Source: an uncultured Acetatifactor sp.
GTDB taxonomy: Bacteria; Bacillota; Clostridia; Lachnospirales; Lachnospiraceae
NCBI GenBank assembly: GCA_947624245.1
Contig: CANQJL010000012.1
Span: 1-64,000, forward strand
DNA: 64,000 nt
Direction of reading: 5' to 3'
Part shown: positions 8,395 to 20,961 of the stretch, in pieces
Layout: each line of letters opens with the position of its first letter
How positions within the stretch are numbered: the stretch's first letter is position 1
The notes under the pieces: model-generated
What the model saw: only the letters and a program-made list of their open reading frames with translations
The model's database searches: none
Told to the model about the DNA's origin: nothing
Position numbers and translations under genes: made by a program

Positions 8395-8534
8395 AATTAA
8401 TTGCCGATATGCTCCCTTCTGATGCCTTCTATTATAAAATATCATAACAGGTGTTTGCAACTGTTTTAGCGGTTTTAAACAAAAATTAAGAAGAATATAT
8501 TGTTTCAAAGCAACAATGCGGGAAAACGTAAAAG

Positions 8535-9236
8535 ATGAGCAAACATCAAAACAGGCTGTTGTCACTGGTCACGGGTGCGCTGCTGTTGGTCTCCATGGCC
8601 TTTGTGGGGCGTGAGGCGGCCTTTTATGCCACGGGGGAAAGCGTCAGTGTGAACGGGGGAGAAAAATGTGTCGTGATCGATGCCGGACACGGCGGTGTCG
8701 ATCCCGGGAAAGTGGGAATCAACGGCTCGCTGGAGAAGGATATCAATCTGCAGATTGCGGAGCGGGTGAAACGGTATCTTGAGGCGGCGGACGTCCGTGT
8801 GGTGATGACGAGGGAGGGCGATGCAGGGCTCAACGATCCCGATGTCTCCAATAAAAAGGTACAGGATATGAAGCGGAGAATCGCGCTGATCGACGAGACG
8901 GCGCCCGCCGTCACGGTGAGTATTCATCAAAACAGTTATCCGGAGGAGTATGTGCACGGCGCGCAGGTCTTCTACTATAACGGAAGCGAACGGGGAAAAC
9001 TGTTGGCAGAGCGGATACAGGCGCAGCTGACGGAAAAGGCCGATCCCTCCAATCAGAGAAAAGTAAAGGCGAACGACAGCTATTATCTGTTGAAAAAGAC
9101 CGATATCCCGATCGTGATCGTAGAGTGCGGATTTCTCTCCAACAGCCTGGAGGCGGAAAAGCTCTGCTCGCCGGAGTATCAGGACAGAATCGCCTGGGCG
9201 ATACATATGGGAATCCTGCAGACTCTGAACGAGTAG
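8535..9236 (+). CDS. cwlD: N-acetylmuramoyl-L-alanine amidase CwlD
   Basis: This 233-residue amidase_3 enzyme has a signal anchor at residues 8-25. Zinc ligands are visible in DAGHGG (His 52), LEKDIN (Glu 67) and VSIHQNS (His 131), with the catalytic Glu in IVECGFLSN (197). In spore formers CwlD removes peptide side chains from muramic acid as the first step of muramic-delta-lactam formation in the spore cortex, needed for germination-specific lytic enzymes. The size and short anchor fit CwlD better than vegetative autolysins, which usually carry extra wall-binding repeats. It is followed 41 bases later by the Sua5-type gene. Confidence 0.85.
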   Translation: MSKHQNRLLSLVTGALLLVSMAFVGREAAFYATGESVSVNGGEKCVVIDAGHGGVDPGKVGINGSLEKDINLQIAERVKRYLEAADVRVVMTREGDAGLNDPDVSNKKVQDMKRRIALIDETAPAVTVSIHQNSYPEEYVHGAQVFYYNGSERGKLLAERIQAQLTEKADPSNQRKVKANDSYYLLKKTDIPIVIVECGFLSNSLEAEKLCSPEYQDRIAWAIHMGILQTLNE

Positions 9237-9277
9237 GTCTTTGACTTTTCGCAAAAGTATGATATACTTTTCATGCT

Positions 9278-10342
9278 ATGAAAACGGATATCGTAAAACT
9301 TGAGCAAAACGCGGGAGCTTTCTCCGAAAAGGAGGAGGAGTATCTGCGCCGCGCGGGAAAGATCATAAGAGAGGGCGGACTGGTGGCGTTTCCCACGGAG
9401 ACGGTGTACGGTCTGGGCGGCGACGCTCTGAACAGAGAGTCCTCCCGAAAGATCTACGAGGCGAAAGGACGGCCTTCGGACAATCCTCTGATCGTGCATA
9501 TCTGCCGCTTGGAAGATATCAACGGGATCGTTTCCGAGCTTCCGGAGTCGGCAGTGCGGATCGCAGAGGCCTTCTGGCCCGGCCCGCTCACAATGATACT
9601 GCCGAAGTCTGACAGGGTGCCCTTCGAGACGACGGGGGGACTTGACACGGTGGCGGTGCGTTTTCCCTCCCATCCGGCCGCCCAGCGGCTGATCGCATAC
9701 GGCGGAGGCTACATCGCGGCGCCCAGCGCCAATCTGTCCGGCCGCCCCAGCCCCACAACGGCGGAATATGTGATTCAGGATATGGAGGGGCGGATAGACA
9801 TGATCCTGGACGGCGGAGAAGTGGGGATTGGTCTGGAGTCCACCATTGTGGATCTGACGGTGGAACCGCCGCAGATCCTGCGCCCCGGCTATGTGACGCA
9901 GGAAATGCTGTGCAGAGTTCTGGGAGAAGTTGACACAGATGTCACTATTCTCCGCGATGACAGCGGACATGCTCCCAAGGCGCCGGGAATGAAATACCGT
10001 CACTATGCGCCGAAGGGCGAGCTGGTCATCGTCGAGGGCGCTCCCGACCGTGTGGCCGCTTATATCAACAGTCGGACGGCAGAGGACGGTCTGCGGGGAG
10101 AGAGAACGGGTGTGATCGGCACGGAGGAATCGATGGAACGGTATCACGCCCATGTGGTGAAATGCCTCGGCTCCAGAGGAGACCGCGACAGCATAGCAAG
10201 AAATCTCTATCTGGTCCTGCGCCAGATGGACGACGAGAAGGTGACAAAGATCTATTCGGAAGGCTTTGCGGCGGACGGCTTCGGCCAGGCGATCATGAAC
10301 CGGCTTTTGAAGGCGGCGGGACACAGGGTGGTAAAGGTTTAA
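9278..10342 (+). CDS. L-threonylcarbamoyladenylate synthase (Sua5 type)
   Basis: The 354-residue protein has the YrdC-like core (FPTETVYGLGGDA near 38-50, then YEAKGRPSDNPLIVHI and SANLSGRPSPTT) plus the C-terminal Sua5 domain (about 240-354), which distinguishes it from the short TsaC form. It condenses threonine, bicarbonate and ATP to threonylcarbamoyl-AMP, the donor for t6A37 on tRNAs that read ANN codons. The linker between domains contains the typical PGMKYRHYAPKG motif. The gene lies between cwlD and rpiB on the same strand. The ATG has no strong ribosome site, so it may be translated at a modest level. Confidence 0.92.
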   Translation: MKTDIVKLEQNAGAFSEKEEEYLRRAGKIIREGGLVAFPTETVYGLGGDALNRESSRKIYEAKGRPSDNPLIVHICRLEDINGIVSELPESAVRIAEAFWPGPLTMILPKSDRVPFETTGGLDTVAVRFPSHPAAQRLIAYGGGYIAAPSANLSGRPSPTTAEYVIQDMEGRIDMILDGGEVGIGLESTIVDLTVEPPQILRPGYVTQEMLCRVLGEVDTDVTILRDDSGHAPKAPGMKYRHYAPKGELVIVEGAPDRVAAYINSRTAEDGLRGERTGVIGTEESMERYHAHVVKCLGSRGDRDSIARNLYLVLRQMDDEKVTKIYSEGFAADGFGQAIMNRLLKAAGHRVVKV

Positions 10343-10443
10343 CACACGGTAAAAGTATAGAAGCAGTGTAAAAATTATAGAAACAAAGAGCAAAATGAAA
10401 CAAATCGGATAAAAGTCAGTCTTATAATAGGAGGTAGATTTAC

Positions 10444-10875
10444 ATGATAGCGATTGGAAGCGACCACGGCGGATATGATCTGAAGCAGAGCGTTATTCGG
10501 CATCTGGAGGAGAAAGGCATACCTTTTGAAGATATGGGTTGCCATGAAAAGAAGAGCTGCGATTATCCTGTATTCGGACGAGCCGTTGCGGAGGCGGTGG
10601 CAGAGGGCCGCTGCGAAAAGGGCATCGTTATCTGCACGACGGGTATCGGGATCAGCATGGTGGCGAACAAGGTCAGGGGAGTGCGCTGCGCGCTCTGTGC
10701 AGACACCTTTTCGGCAAAGATGACAAGACTGCACAACGATGCAAACGTACTCGCCATGGGCGGCGGGATCATCGGAGAGAATCTGGCGCTGGAGATCGTG
10801 GATACTTTTCTGAACACCCCCTTTTCCGGGGAGGAAAAGCACTGCCGCAGGATCGCCGGAATAGAGAAGGACTGA
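10444..10875 (+). CDS. rpiB: Ribose-5-phosphate isomerase B
   Basis: This 143-residue RpiB/LacAB family protein opens with the phosphate/sugar-binding motif MIAIGSDHGGYDLK. It contains the catalytic-cysteine loop CTTGIGISMVANK (Cys near 64) and the HNDANVLAMGG motif. It interconverts ribose 5-phosphate and ribulose 5-phosphate in the pentose phosphate pathway. The length is typical. A strong AGGAGG lies nine bases before the ATG. The CTTGIG loop and the lack of a lacA/lacB pair make a galactose-6-phosphate isomerase subunit unlikely. Confidence 0.9.
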   Translation: MIAIGSDHGGYDLKQSVIRHLEEKGIPFEDMGCHEKKSCDYPVFGRAVAEAVAEGRCEKGIVICTTGIGISMVANKVRGVRCALCADTFSAKMTRLHNDANVLAMGGGIIGENLALEIVDTFLNTPFSGEEKHCRRIAGIEKD

Positions 10876-10924
10876 TCGCTGCGGGCGGGTATGTCTGCAG
10901 ACGCAGCGATACGGAGGAAAAGCT

Positions 10925-11410
10925 ATGGGTGGAAAGAGATCTGATTATATCAGCTGGGACGAGTATTTTATGGGCGTTGCGCAGCTGTCGGGAATGCGGT
11001 CCAAGGATCCCAATACTCAGGTGGGGGCGTGTATTGTCAGCAATGACAACAAAATACTTTCCATGGGCTACAACGGATTTCCCAGCGGATGCTCCGACGA
11101 GGATTTTCCCTGGGAAAGAGAGGGAGAGGAGCTGGATACCAAGTATCCCTTTGTGACCCACAGCGAACTGAACGCCATTTTGAACTATCGCGGAGGGTCT
11201 CTGGAGGGGACAAAGATATATGTGTCTCTGTTCCCCTGCAACGAGTGCGCAAAGGCCATCATTCAGTCCGGCATCAGGACGGTGGTGTATGACAGCGACA
11301 AATATGTGGGGACTCCGGCGAATCGGGCGTCCAAGCGGATGTTTGACGCGGCCGGCGTGGCCTATGTCCCCTACTCCAGAACGGGGCGGCATATCCATAT
11401 TGAGGTCTGA
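10925..11410 (+). CDS. dCMP deaminase (ComEB-like)
   Basis: The 161-residue zinc deaminase has the cytidine/deoxycytidylate deaminase signature: HSELNAI (His and catalytic Glu, near 79-81) and FPCNECAKAI (two Cys zinc ligands). An extra N-terminal loop CIVSNDNKILSMGYNGFPSG is typical of dCMP deaminases. It converts dCMP to dUMP, supplying thymidylate synthesis. The short intergenic spacing to rpiB (49 bases) and to the downstream wall hydrolase (45 bases) suggests one transcript. The symbol comEB is used in Bacillus, but no competence genes are visible here. Confidence 0.88.
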   Translation: MGGKRSDYISWDEYFMGVAQLSGMRSKDPNTQVGACIVSNDNKILSMGYNGFPSGCSDEDFPWEREGEELDTKYPFVTHSELNAILNYRGGSLEGTKIYVSLFPCNECAKAIIQSGIRTVVYDSDKYVGTPANRASKRMFDAAGVAYVPYSRTGRHIHIEV

Positions 11411-11455
11411 CAGGCAGATGACATGCGATGACACGGAAAGGTGAGGCTGGGATAA

Positions 11456-12643
11456 TTGAGACACTGGCTTAGGAAAAAACATAAGAGAATAGCGTTCCTG
11501 CTGACACTGGCGCTTCTGGCCGGTGCGATTCCCGCCGCGTCCGGTCCTGCCCGCGTCTGGGCGGCTCCCAGCAGTACACAGCAGCAGATTACGGAGGAGG
11601 AGCGGAACAAGGCAGACCTAGAGAACCAGCAGGAACAGAATCAGAACGAATTGGCGGGCCTGCGCGGCGTTCAGACCGATCTGAAGGAGAATCTGGAGGA
11701 TCTCAACGCCCGAATGAATGAAGTGGTGCAGAATATTGAAAATCTGGAGCAGCAGATCCGTGACAAGGAGGAGGAGATCGCCGAGACCCAGGTGGCGTTG
11801 GAGGAGGCTCATGCTGCGGAGAACGAACAGTACGCCAATATGGTGATGTGGGCCAGGACCATGTACGAGTATGAGGCGGGAAATCAGCTCAGCGGACTGC
11901 TGGGCGAGGCAGACTTTGCCGGTATGCTGAACTCCGCGGATTATATTGAGAGAGTAGCGGCCAGCGGCCAGAAAATGATGGACGATTTCAAGGCGAACCG
12001 TATGCTGATCGAGGAGCACGAGGCGAGGCTGCAGGGCGAAAAAGAAGATCTGGGAAATCTGAAATTAGCAGCGGAGGAAGAACGGGACAAGGTCTCCGGC
12101 CTGATCGACAATACGTCGAGCCATATCGTCGCTACGTCGGAGCAGATAGCGGACGCGGAGCGGAAGGCACTGGAATATGAGGAAGAGATCAAGAAAGCGG
12201 AGGAGAATCTCGAGTATCTGAAGCAGAAGCTGGCGGAGGAACTTGCGCTTTCCCAGGCCGCGGCAAATGCTGCCTGGCGCGATATCTCGGAGGTGACGTT
12301 TGCGGAGGGAGACAGAAAGCTGCTGGCGAACCTCATCTACTGTGAGGCCGGCGGAGAGCCTTACGCAGGGCAGGTGGCAGTGGGAGCCGTAGTGATTAAC
12401 CGAGTCTTGAGCTCCAAGTTTCCGGATACCGTGGTGGGCGTTATTTACCAGAGCAAACAGTTCTCGCCGGTGGGCAGCGGAAGGTTGGAAATTGCGCTGA
12501 CGGCGGATCTGGCAACGCCGAAATGTTATCAGGCTGCCGATGAGGCCATGTCCGGCGCCACCAATGTAGGCACCTGTCTGTTCTTCCGGACGCCGATACC
12601 GGGTCTGACGGGAATCAATATCGGAGGCCATGTGTTCTATTAG
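11456..12643 (+). CDS. Secreted coiled-coil protein with SleB-like cell wall hydrolase domain
   Basis: Starting at the TTG at 11456 (ribosome site AAAGGTGAGG ends nine bases before it), the protein has 395 residues. It has a signal peptide (about 10-36, cleavage near VWA-APS), a long coiled coil (about 45-270) like the N-terminal region of PcsB/CwlO proteins, and a C-terminal Hydrolase_2/SleB-like domain (about 286-395). The latter contains LIYCEAGGEPYAGQVAVGAV with the probable catalytic Glu near 297. SleB-type domains are lytic transglycosylases acting on peptidoglycan. In PcsB/CwlO proteins the coiled coil couples hydrolase activity to FtsEX. That link is inference, since no ftsEX genes are in the window. 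It converges on the DUF402 gene with one base between stops. Confidence 0.82.
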   Translation: MRHWLRKKHKRIAFLLTLALLAGAIPAASGPARVWAAPSSTQQQITEEERNKADLENQQEQNQNELAGLRGVQTDLKENLEDLNARMNEVVQNIENLEQQIRDKEEEIAETQVALEEAHAAENEQYANMVMWARTMYEYEAGNQLSGLLGEADFAGMLNSADYIERVAASGQKMMDDFKANRMLIEEHEARLQGEKEDLGNLKLAAEEERDKVSGLIDNTSSHIVATSEQIADAERKALEYEEEIKKAEENLEYLKQKLAEELALSQAAANAAWRDISEVTFAEGDRKLLANLIYCEAGGEPYAGQVAVGAVVINRVLSSKFPDTVVGVIYQSKQFSPVGSGRLEIALTADLATPKCYQAADEAMSGATNVGTCLFFRTPIPGLTGINIGGHVFY

Positions 12644-12644
12644 T

Positions 12645-13124
12645 CTATAGACCGAGGCCGTCCAGACAGGACTGAAGACGGTCAAATTTGTCGCGGTAGA
12701 CAAGAGTGAGCAGATGATTCAGACTGCGCAGGCAGGAGGACATCTGCTCTTTTGTTATCAGTCCCTTTTCCAGCGCTTCTGCCAGCTCGTCCAGATCGAC
12801 CACCTTCATACGCCCTTCGGGAGAGATGATCACGTCTGCCAGCAGGTCTGTGACGGTGAGGGATTCGTCGGATTCGTCATAGGAAAAATCCACAATATCG
12901 CAGTACCAATGCAGCAGAGTATTGTCCGGACGGTACATCTTGCTGACCTTGATGCCCTCCTTCAAAAAATAGCAGGAGCAGCCGTGGGAGAATTCCGCCT
13001 TGTGATGAAGGGTCTTCCATGTAGTGACGATGACTTCGTCATTCTGCATGACGATGACGTCGTCCTTGAGGAGAATGCACTCGGCAGGGATCAGTCTCTT
13101 GCGATAAAGTGTGGAAATTTTCAT
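12645..13124 (-). CDS. DUF402 domain protein
   Basis: The 159-residue protein shows the DUF402 core (PDNTLLHWYCDIVDFSYD, then LTVTDLLADVIISPEGRMKV and VVDLDELAEAL) with clustered acidic residues that bind metal in characterised relatives (Ntdp-type nucleoside phosphatases, FomD). This suggests a metal-dependent phosphate-ester hydrolase, but the substrate cannot be told. The ATG at 13124 is preceded on its strand by AAGAAAGGAGAT. It is convergent with the wall hydrolase and divergent from the ATP synthase operon. Confidence 0.78.
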   Translation of the reverse strand: MKISTLYRKRLIPAECILLKDDVIVMQNDEVIVTTWKTLHHKAEFSHGCSCYFLKEGIKVSKMYRPDNTLLHWYCDIVDFSYDESDESLTVTDLLADVIISPEGRMKVVDLDELAEALEKGLITKEQMSSCLRSLNHLLTLVYRDKFDRLQSCLDGLGL

Positions 13125-13206
13125 AGGTATCTCCTTTCTTCTTTTCCTATAAAAATACTACCGCCGGAACAGAATGAAGTCAATTACTATTTCCCTCATG
13201 ACGCAC

Positions 13207-13235
13207 TAGACAATTTCGGTAAATTTAGGTATAAT
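13207..13235 (+). promoter_or_regulatory. Predicted promoter of the ATP synthase operon
   Basis: TAGACA (13207-13212), 17-base spacer, TATAAT (13230-13235). The -10 box ends only five bases before the first ATG of the open frame (13241), so transcription would begin at about that ATG. This argues for the downstream ATG at 13274 as the atpZ start, unless the message is leaderless. Confidence 0.65.
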
Positions 13236-13273
13236 GTACCATGTCGGAAAAAACTGTAAGGTTGCGTTATGAT

Positions 13274-13558
13274 ATGAAACGTCGCGGGAACGACAACAGA
13301 AAGACATTCCAAACTCTGGCCCTGATCAGTCAGATCGGACTGACTATGATAGCGTCCATTGGTCTGACCTGTGCGCTGGGCATCTGGCTTGACAGACGCC
13401 TCGGTACTTCGTGGATCACCATCGTCATGTTTGTGGCAGGGGCGGCGGCGGGATGTCAGGGCGTCTACAGCCTGATCCGAAAGATCGACAGAGATGACGA
13501 AAAGGATAAGGAGAACGATTCGACCGGTGAAGATCATCGAAGGGTTAAAAAGGACTGA
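13274..13558 (+). CDS. atpZ: AtpZ/AtpI family protein
   Basis: From the ATG at 13274 this is a 94-residue protein with two membrane helices (about 13-35 and 41-60, LALISQIGLTMIASIGLTCA then WITIVMFVAGAAAG). A WLDRRLGTSW loop between them is diagnostic of the AtpZ/AtpI family, and the tail is charged. Family members assist c-ring assembly or magnesium/calcium supply for the ATP synthase. The frame also opens at an ATG at 13241, but that lies essentially at the predicted transcription start and has no ribosome site. AAGG at 13258-13261 is a weak site for 13274. It is the first gene of the operon. Confidence 0.78.
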   Translation: MKRRGNDNRKTFQTLALISQIGLTMIASIGLTCALGIWLDRRLGTSWITIVMFVAGAAAGCQGVYSLIRKIDRDDEKDKENDSTGEDHRRVKKD

Positions 13559-13931
13559 CAGAACGCTTTTGGAAATGTATCTGGGACAGTTGTTGTTCGG
13601 CATCGTCTGCCAGTTGGCGGGCTTCTTTCTGGCAAAGGAACAGGGGCGTTACGCCGCAAGCCTCTGGCTGGGAGTCCTCTTTGCTCTTGTGGCCGGCAAG
13701 CATATGGCCGACACTTTGGACCGCGCCCTGCAGCAGGGGGAGAATGCGGCGAAGATCGTCACCCGCGGATATATATTCCGATATGCTGTGATACTGCTGG
13801 TCCTGGTGATATCGGCTCTGACGGAGGCACTGAATCCGCTGGTGGTGTTCCTGGGATATATGAGCCTGAAAGTAACGGCGTACCTTCAGCCGCTTACCCA
13901 TAAATTATTGCTTAAAGTGTTTCACGAATAA
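13494..13931 (+). CDS. atpI: ATP synthase subunit I
   Basis: The protein has up to 145 residues with four hydrophobic segments (LGQLLFGIVCQLAGFFLA, SLWLGVLFALVAGKHMA, AVILLVLVISALTEALN, LVVFLGYMSLKVTAYL). This matches the I subunit encoded at the head of atp operons, which aids c-ring assembly. It overlaps atpZ. The ATG at 13494 has a poor ribosome site. A GTG at 13527 with AAGGAG 14 bases upstream is an equally good start and would remove an Arg-rich N-terminus, so the true start is uncertain. Confidence 0.75.
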   Translation: MTKRIRRTIRPVKIIEGLKRTDRTLLEMYLGQLLFGIVCQLAGFFLAKEQGRYAASLWLGVLFALVAGKHMADTLDRALQQGENAAKIVTRGYIFRYAVILLVLVISALTEALNPLVVFLGYMSLKVTAYLQPLTHKLLLKVFHE

Positions 13932-13955
13932 AGGTGCAGAGAAGGAGGTGAAAGT

Positions 13956-14693
13956 ATGGAACAGGGAATTCTCTTGACCGGCTCAGATGTGGATTTTATG
14001 ATTCATGGTCTGTTTCAATATTCCTTTTTTGGGCATCAGGTGTGGATCACCACGTCCCATGTGTGTATCCTGATCGTCATGCTGATCCTGGCGGGATTCG
14101 CAATAGCGGCGAACAGGGCCATTGTGAAAGGCTCCGAGGTGCCGGGCGGCTTTCAGAATCTGGTGGAACTCATCGTCGAGAAGCTGGACGGGATAGTAGA
14201 CAGCTCCATGGGGCATGCGGCCCCCGGATATTATAACTATATAGGCACTGTCTTTATCTTTATTCTGTTCAGCAATATTTCGGGCCTTCTGGGACTGAGG
14301 CCGCCAACGGCCGATTACGGCGTGACGCTTCCTCTGGCGCTGATCACGTTCGCAATGATACGCTTCAGCAAGTGGAAATATCAGAAGCCCATGACCATCT
14401 GGGAAGACTATTGCTCGCCGCTTCCGAAGTGGCTGCCGATCTGGATGCCAATCAATGTGATCAGCAATCTGGCGGTGCCGATATCGCTGTCGCTGCGTCT
14501 GTTCGCCAACGTGCTCTCGGGTACGGCGATGATGGCATTGATATACGGCCTTCTCGGCAAGTTCGCCACTGCTTGGCCGGCGGCGCTGCATGTGTACTTT
14601 GATTTGTTCTCGGGAGCGATCCAGACGTATGTATTCTGTATGCTGACCATGACTTACGTTTCCAACGAGATCGGAGACGGAGTGCGGCGTTAA
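13956..14693 (+). CDS. atpB: F0F1 ATP synthase subunit a
   Basis: The 245-residue polytopic protein forms the ion half-channels against the c-ring. The essential Arg lies in ISLSLRLFANVLSG, preceded by the NVISNLAVPISLSLRLFAN signature. Other typical stretches are GLLGLRPPTADYG and the C-terminal helix DLFSGAIQTYVFCMLTMTYV. About five membrane segments are visible. GAAGGAGGTGAAAG precedes the ATG. Length and motifs are those of bacterial AtpB. Confidence 0.95.
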   Translation: MEQGILLTGSDVDFMIHGLFQYSFFGHQVWITTSHVCILIVMLILAGFAIAANRAIVKGSEVPGGFQNLVELIVEKLDGIVDSSMGHAAPGYYNYIGTVFIFILFSNISGLLGLRPPTADYGVTLPLALITFAMIRFSKWKYQKPMTIWEDYCSPLPKWLPIWMPINVISNLAVPISLSLRLFANVLSGTAMMALIYGLLGKFATAWPAALHVYFDLFSGAIQTYVFCMLTMTYVSNEIGDGVRR

Positions 14694-14721
14694 TTTCAGT
14701 AAGTTCTGCAGGATAAAATAA

Positions 14722-15006
<285 letters not shown>

Positions 15007-15058
15007 CGGAAGATTCAATGAATGACTTCGTTTTTTTGAGGCAGAAAGGAGACAAAGA

Positions 15059-15588
15059 ATGATACTTTTAACAGAAGGACAGACCATGTCCAGGCTGTTC
15101 GATCTGGATTGGCAGATGGTGGCCGATTCCAGTCTGATGATTATTGCCATCTTTGTCCTGTTCCTTTTCATGAGTTACTTCCTGTTCAATCCCGCCAGAA
15201 AGCTGATGAACGGCCGCAAGGAGAAGATCCGCGGCGAGCTGGAGACGGCAAGACAGGATATGGAAGAAGCCGGGCGCCTGAAGGAGGAATATCAGGCGAA
15301 GCTGAAAGAGATCGACAAGGAAGCGGAAGAAATACTCGGCGAGGCTCGCAGAAAGGCTTTGAGCAATGAGAGTCAGATCGTTGCCGAAGCCAAGGAAGAG
15401 GCTGCGCGCATTCTCGAGAGAGCCCGAGTGGAGGCCGAACTTGAGAAGCAGAAGGTGTCCGATGAAGTAAAGCGTGAGATCGTTGCCGTTGCCTCGCTGA
15501 TGGCAGGCAAGTTCGTGGCAGCTTCCATCGACACGTCGGTGCAGAACCGGCTGCTTGACGAGACCTTAAAGGAAATGGGTGATAAGAC

Positions 15589-15601
<13 letters not shown>
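15059..15601 (+). CDS. atpF: F0F1 ATP synthase subunit b
   Basis: The 180-residue protein has one N-terminal membrane helix (about 20-42, SLMIIAIFVLFLFMSYFLF), the NPARK motif and a long charged helix (about 50-150) that forms the peripheral stalk dimer. The start at 15059 is backed by AAAGGAGA; a second ATG nine codons in lacks such a site. Its 3' end overlaps atpH by 13 bases, implying translational coupling. Confidence 0.93.
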
Positions 15602-17680
<2,079 letters not shown>

Positions 17681-17716
17681 AGGCCGAATCGGTCATGAGA
17701 GAAATGAGGACAGAAT

Positions 17717-18580
17717 ATGGCATCAATGCGTGATATAAAGCGCCGCAGAAGCAGTATTCAGGGCACCCAGCAGATCACGAAGGCGATGAAACTGGTGTCT
17801 ACCGTTAAGCTGCAGCGCGCCAGAGCTAACGCAGAGCGCACCAAAGATTATTTTACGTGCATGTATGACACGGTAAACAGTATCTTAAGGCGTGTGGGGC
17901 ATATTGAACACAGGTATCTGACTCCCGGGAAATCCCCCAAAAAGGCCGTGATCGTCATTACCTCGAACAGAGGGCTGGCAGGAGGCTACAACTCCAATGT
18001 AGTAAAGCTGGTCACCAGAAACGCCGAGTGGAATAAGGACGATGTGGTGGTCTATACCGTGGGAAACAAGGGTCGGGAGGCCTTTGCCAGATACGGCTAC
18101 GAAGTGAGAGCCTGCAACAATGACATTGTGGAGAGTCCGGTCTATGCGGACGCGATGAAGCTGTCGGAAGAGCTGCTGAAATCGTTTGCCGCAGGCGAGG
18201 TGGGTGAGATCTATCTGGCATACACCGCATTTAAGAACACGGTGAGCCATGTGCCTACTCTGCTGAAATTATTGCCGGTAGAGCGGAACGATGCGCCCAG
18301 GGAGGTCTCCGATAAAGCGGAGGCGATCATGAATTTCGAGCCCGAAGAGACAGAGGCTCTGGAGCTGATCATTCCGAAGTACATGTCCAGTCTGATCTAC
18401 GGAGCGCTGACGGAATCCGTCGCAAGTGAGAACGGTGCGCGTATGCAGGCTATGGACAGCGCTACCAGCAATGCGGAGGAAATGATAGAGGATCTGACCC
18501 TGAAGTACAACAGGGCCCGTCAGGGCACCATTACGCAGGAGCTGACGGAGATCATTGCCGGTGCGGAGGCGCTGGGTTAG
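17717..18580 (+). CDS. atpG: F0F1 ATP synthase subunit gamma
   Basis: The 287-residue central rotor subunit has the conserved N-terminal helix (MRDIKRRRSSIQGTQQITKA, MKLVSTVKLQRA), the ITSNRGLAGGYN motif, and the C-terminal helix ending ATSNAEEMIEDLTLKYNRAR with RQGTITQELTEIIAGAEAL. The two terminal helices form the coiled-coil shaft inside the hexamer. The position between alpha and beta is standard. Confidence 0.96.
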   Translation: MASMRDIKRRRSSIQGTQQITKAMKLVSTVKLQRARANAERTKDYFTCMYDTVNSILRRVGHIEHRYLTPGKSPKKAVIVITSNRGLAGGYNSNVVKLVTRNAEWNKDDVVVYTVGNKGREAFARYGYEVRACNNDIVESPVYADAMKLSEELLKSFAAGEVGEIYLAYTAFKNTVSHVPTLLKLLPVERNDAPREVSDKAEAIMNFEPEETEALELIIPKYMSSLIYGALTESVASENGARMQAMDSATSNAEEMIEDLTLKYNRARQGTITQELTEIIAGAEALG

Positions 18581-18585
18581 TGTGA

Positions 18586-20046
<1,461 letters not shown>

Positions 20047-20059
20047 GGAGGTATAGCTT

Positions 20060-20464
20060 ATGGCAGATAAGAATACCTTTCTTCTGCGCATCATCACACC
20101 TGAGAGATTATTTTACGAGGGTCAGATAGAGATGGTGGAGTTTAACACCACGGAGGGCGAAGTGGGCATACTGCCCGGCCATATTCCTCTCACAGTGATC
20201 CTCAAACCGGGGATCCTGAACATCTACGAGCCGGAGGGCGAAAAGAACGCGGCTCTGCACGCAGGCTTTGCGGAGATACTGCAGGACCGCGTGACCATTC
20301 TTGCGGAGATCATAGAGTGGCCGCAGGAAATTGATGTGAGCCGTGCGGAGGCGGCGAAAGCCAGAGCCCAGGAGAGACTGCAGAGCAGGACTGCGGAGAC
20401 GGATATTGCGCGGGCAGAGACTGCGCTGCAGAGAGCAATCGCGCGGATAGAAGTAATAAAGTAA
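20060..20464 (+). CDS. atpC: F0F1 ATP synthase subunit epsilon
   Basis: The 134-residue protein has the N-terminal beta-sandwich (LLRIITPERLFYEGQIEMVE, TTEGEVGILPGHIPLTVIL) and the C-terminal two-helix regulatory hairpin (DVSRAEAAKARAQERLQ). Epsilon couples gamma to the c-ring and restrains ATP hydrolysis. It closes the atp operon. Only a short palindrome without a T-run (GCCTTAAGGC) follows, so read-through into the next three genes is possible. Confidence 0.95.
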   Translation: MADKNTFLLRIITPERLFYEGQIEMVEFNTTEGEVGILPGHIPLTVILKPGILNIYEPEGEKNAALHAGFAEILQDRVTILAEIIEWPQEIDVSRAEAAKARAQERLQSRTAETDIARAETALQRAIARIEVIK

Positions 20465-20541
20465 TTTGTTCCGGCCTTAAGGCGTGTAACGATTAGAGGA
20501 AAATGCGCATATGTTGTATAAATGAATTGCAAGGTGCGCAT

Positions 20542-20940
20542 ATGGAATTTTACTCTAAATCGACACAGCCGCTGCCGGACGGTAAGGTAAGGGGCTGGAA
20601 CGGGCCCCTTCCTTTTTATATGGCCTACCCGGGTATTCTGAATCCAAGGCAGGAGGCGGAAATGCTCCGCGATCTGGAGTATCTGCAGCAGCTGTATCCG
20701 GGTGATATAAAACGCTGTCAGCGGAGAATTGCCGAGATATTGGATAAGGCGGATTATGAGGGAAGTATGATCTACGACGAGTATCCCGATAAATTCAGTC
20801 TGCGGCATCTGGCGGGAACGATCTGCAGCATACTGGAAAATGAGGAGGAGAATGCGCCGGGAGAGGACATGGTGCAGGTGCTCCTGTTCAACGAGATATA
20901 TAAGCGCAGACACGGCGGTCAGCGGGCGAATATCTTATGA
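20542..20940 (+). CDS. Hypothetical protein, 132 residues
   Basis: From the ATG at 20542 (AAGGTG five bases upstream) the protein has 132 residues. It is soluble and mostly helical in character (EAEMLRDLEYLQQLYPGDIK, CQRRIAEILDKADYEGS), with conserved-looking aromatic and acidic residues (MIYDEYPDKFSLRHLAG). No signal peptide, membrane helix or known motif is visible, and I do not recognise a named family. A longer in-frame start at 20503 has its purine-rich site too close to the ATG. A 10-bp direct repeat, TGCGCATATG, occurs at 20504-20513 and again across this start at 20535-20544. The gene lies 18-21 bases before the methyltransferase gene. Confidence 0.7.
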   Translation: MEFYSKSTQPLPDGKVRGWNGPLPFYMAYPGILNPRQEAEMLRDLEYLQQLYPGDIKRCQRRIAEILDKADYEGSMIYDEYPDKFSLRHLAGTICSILENEEENAPGEDMVQVLLFNEIYKRRHGGQRANIL

Positions 20941-20961
20941 TGATTTGCGGGTAAAAGAGTG

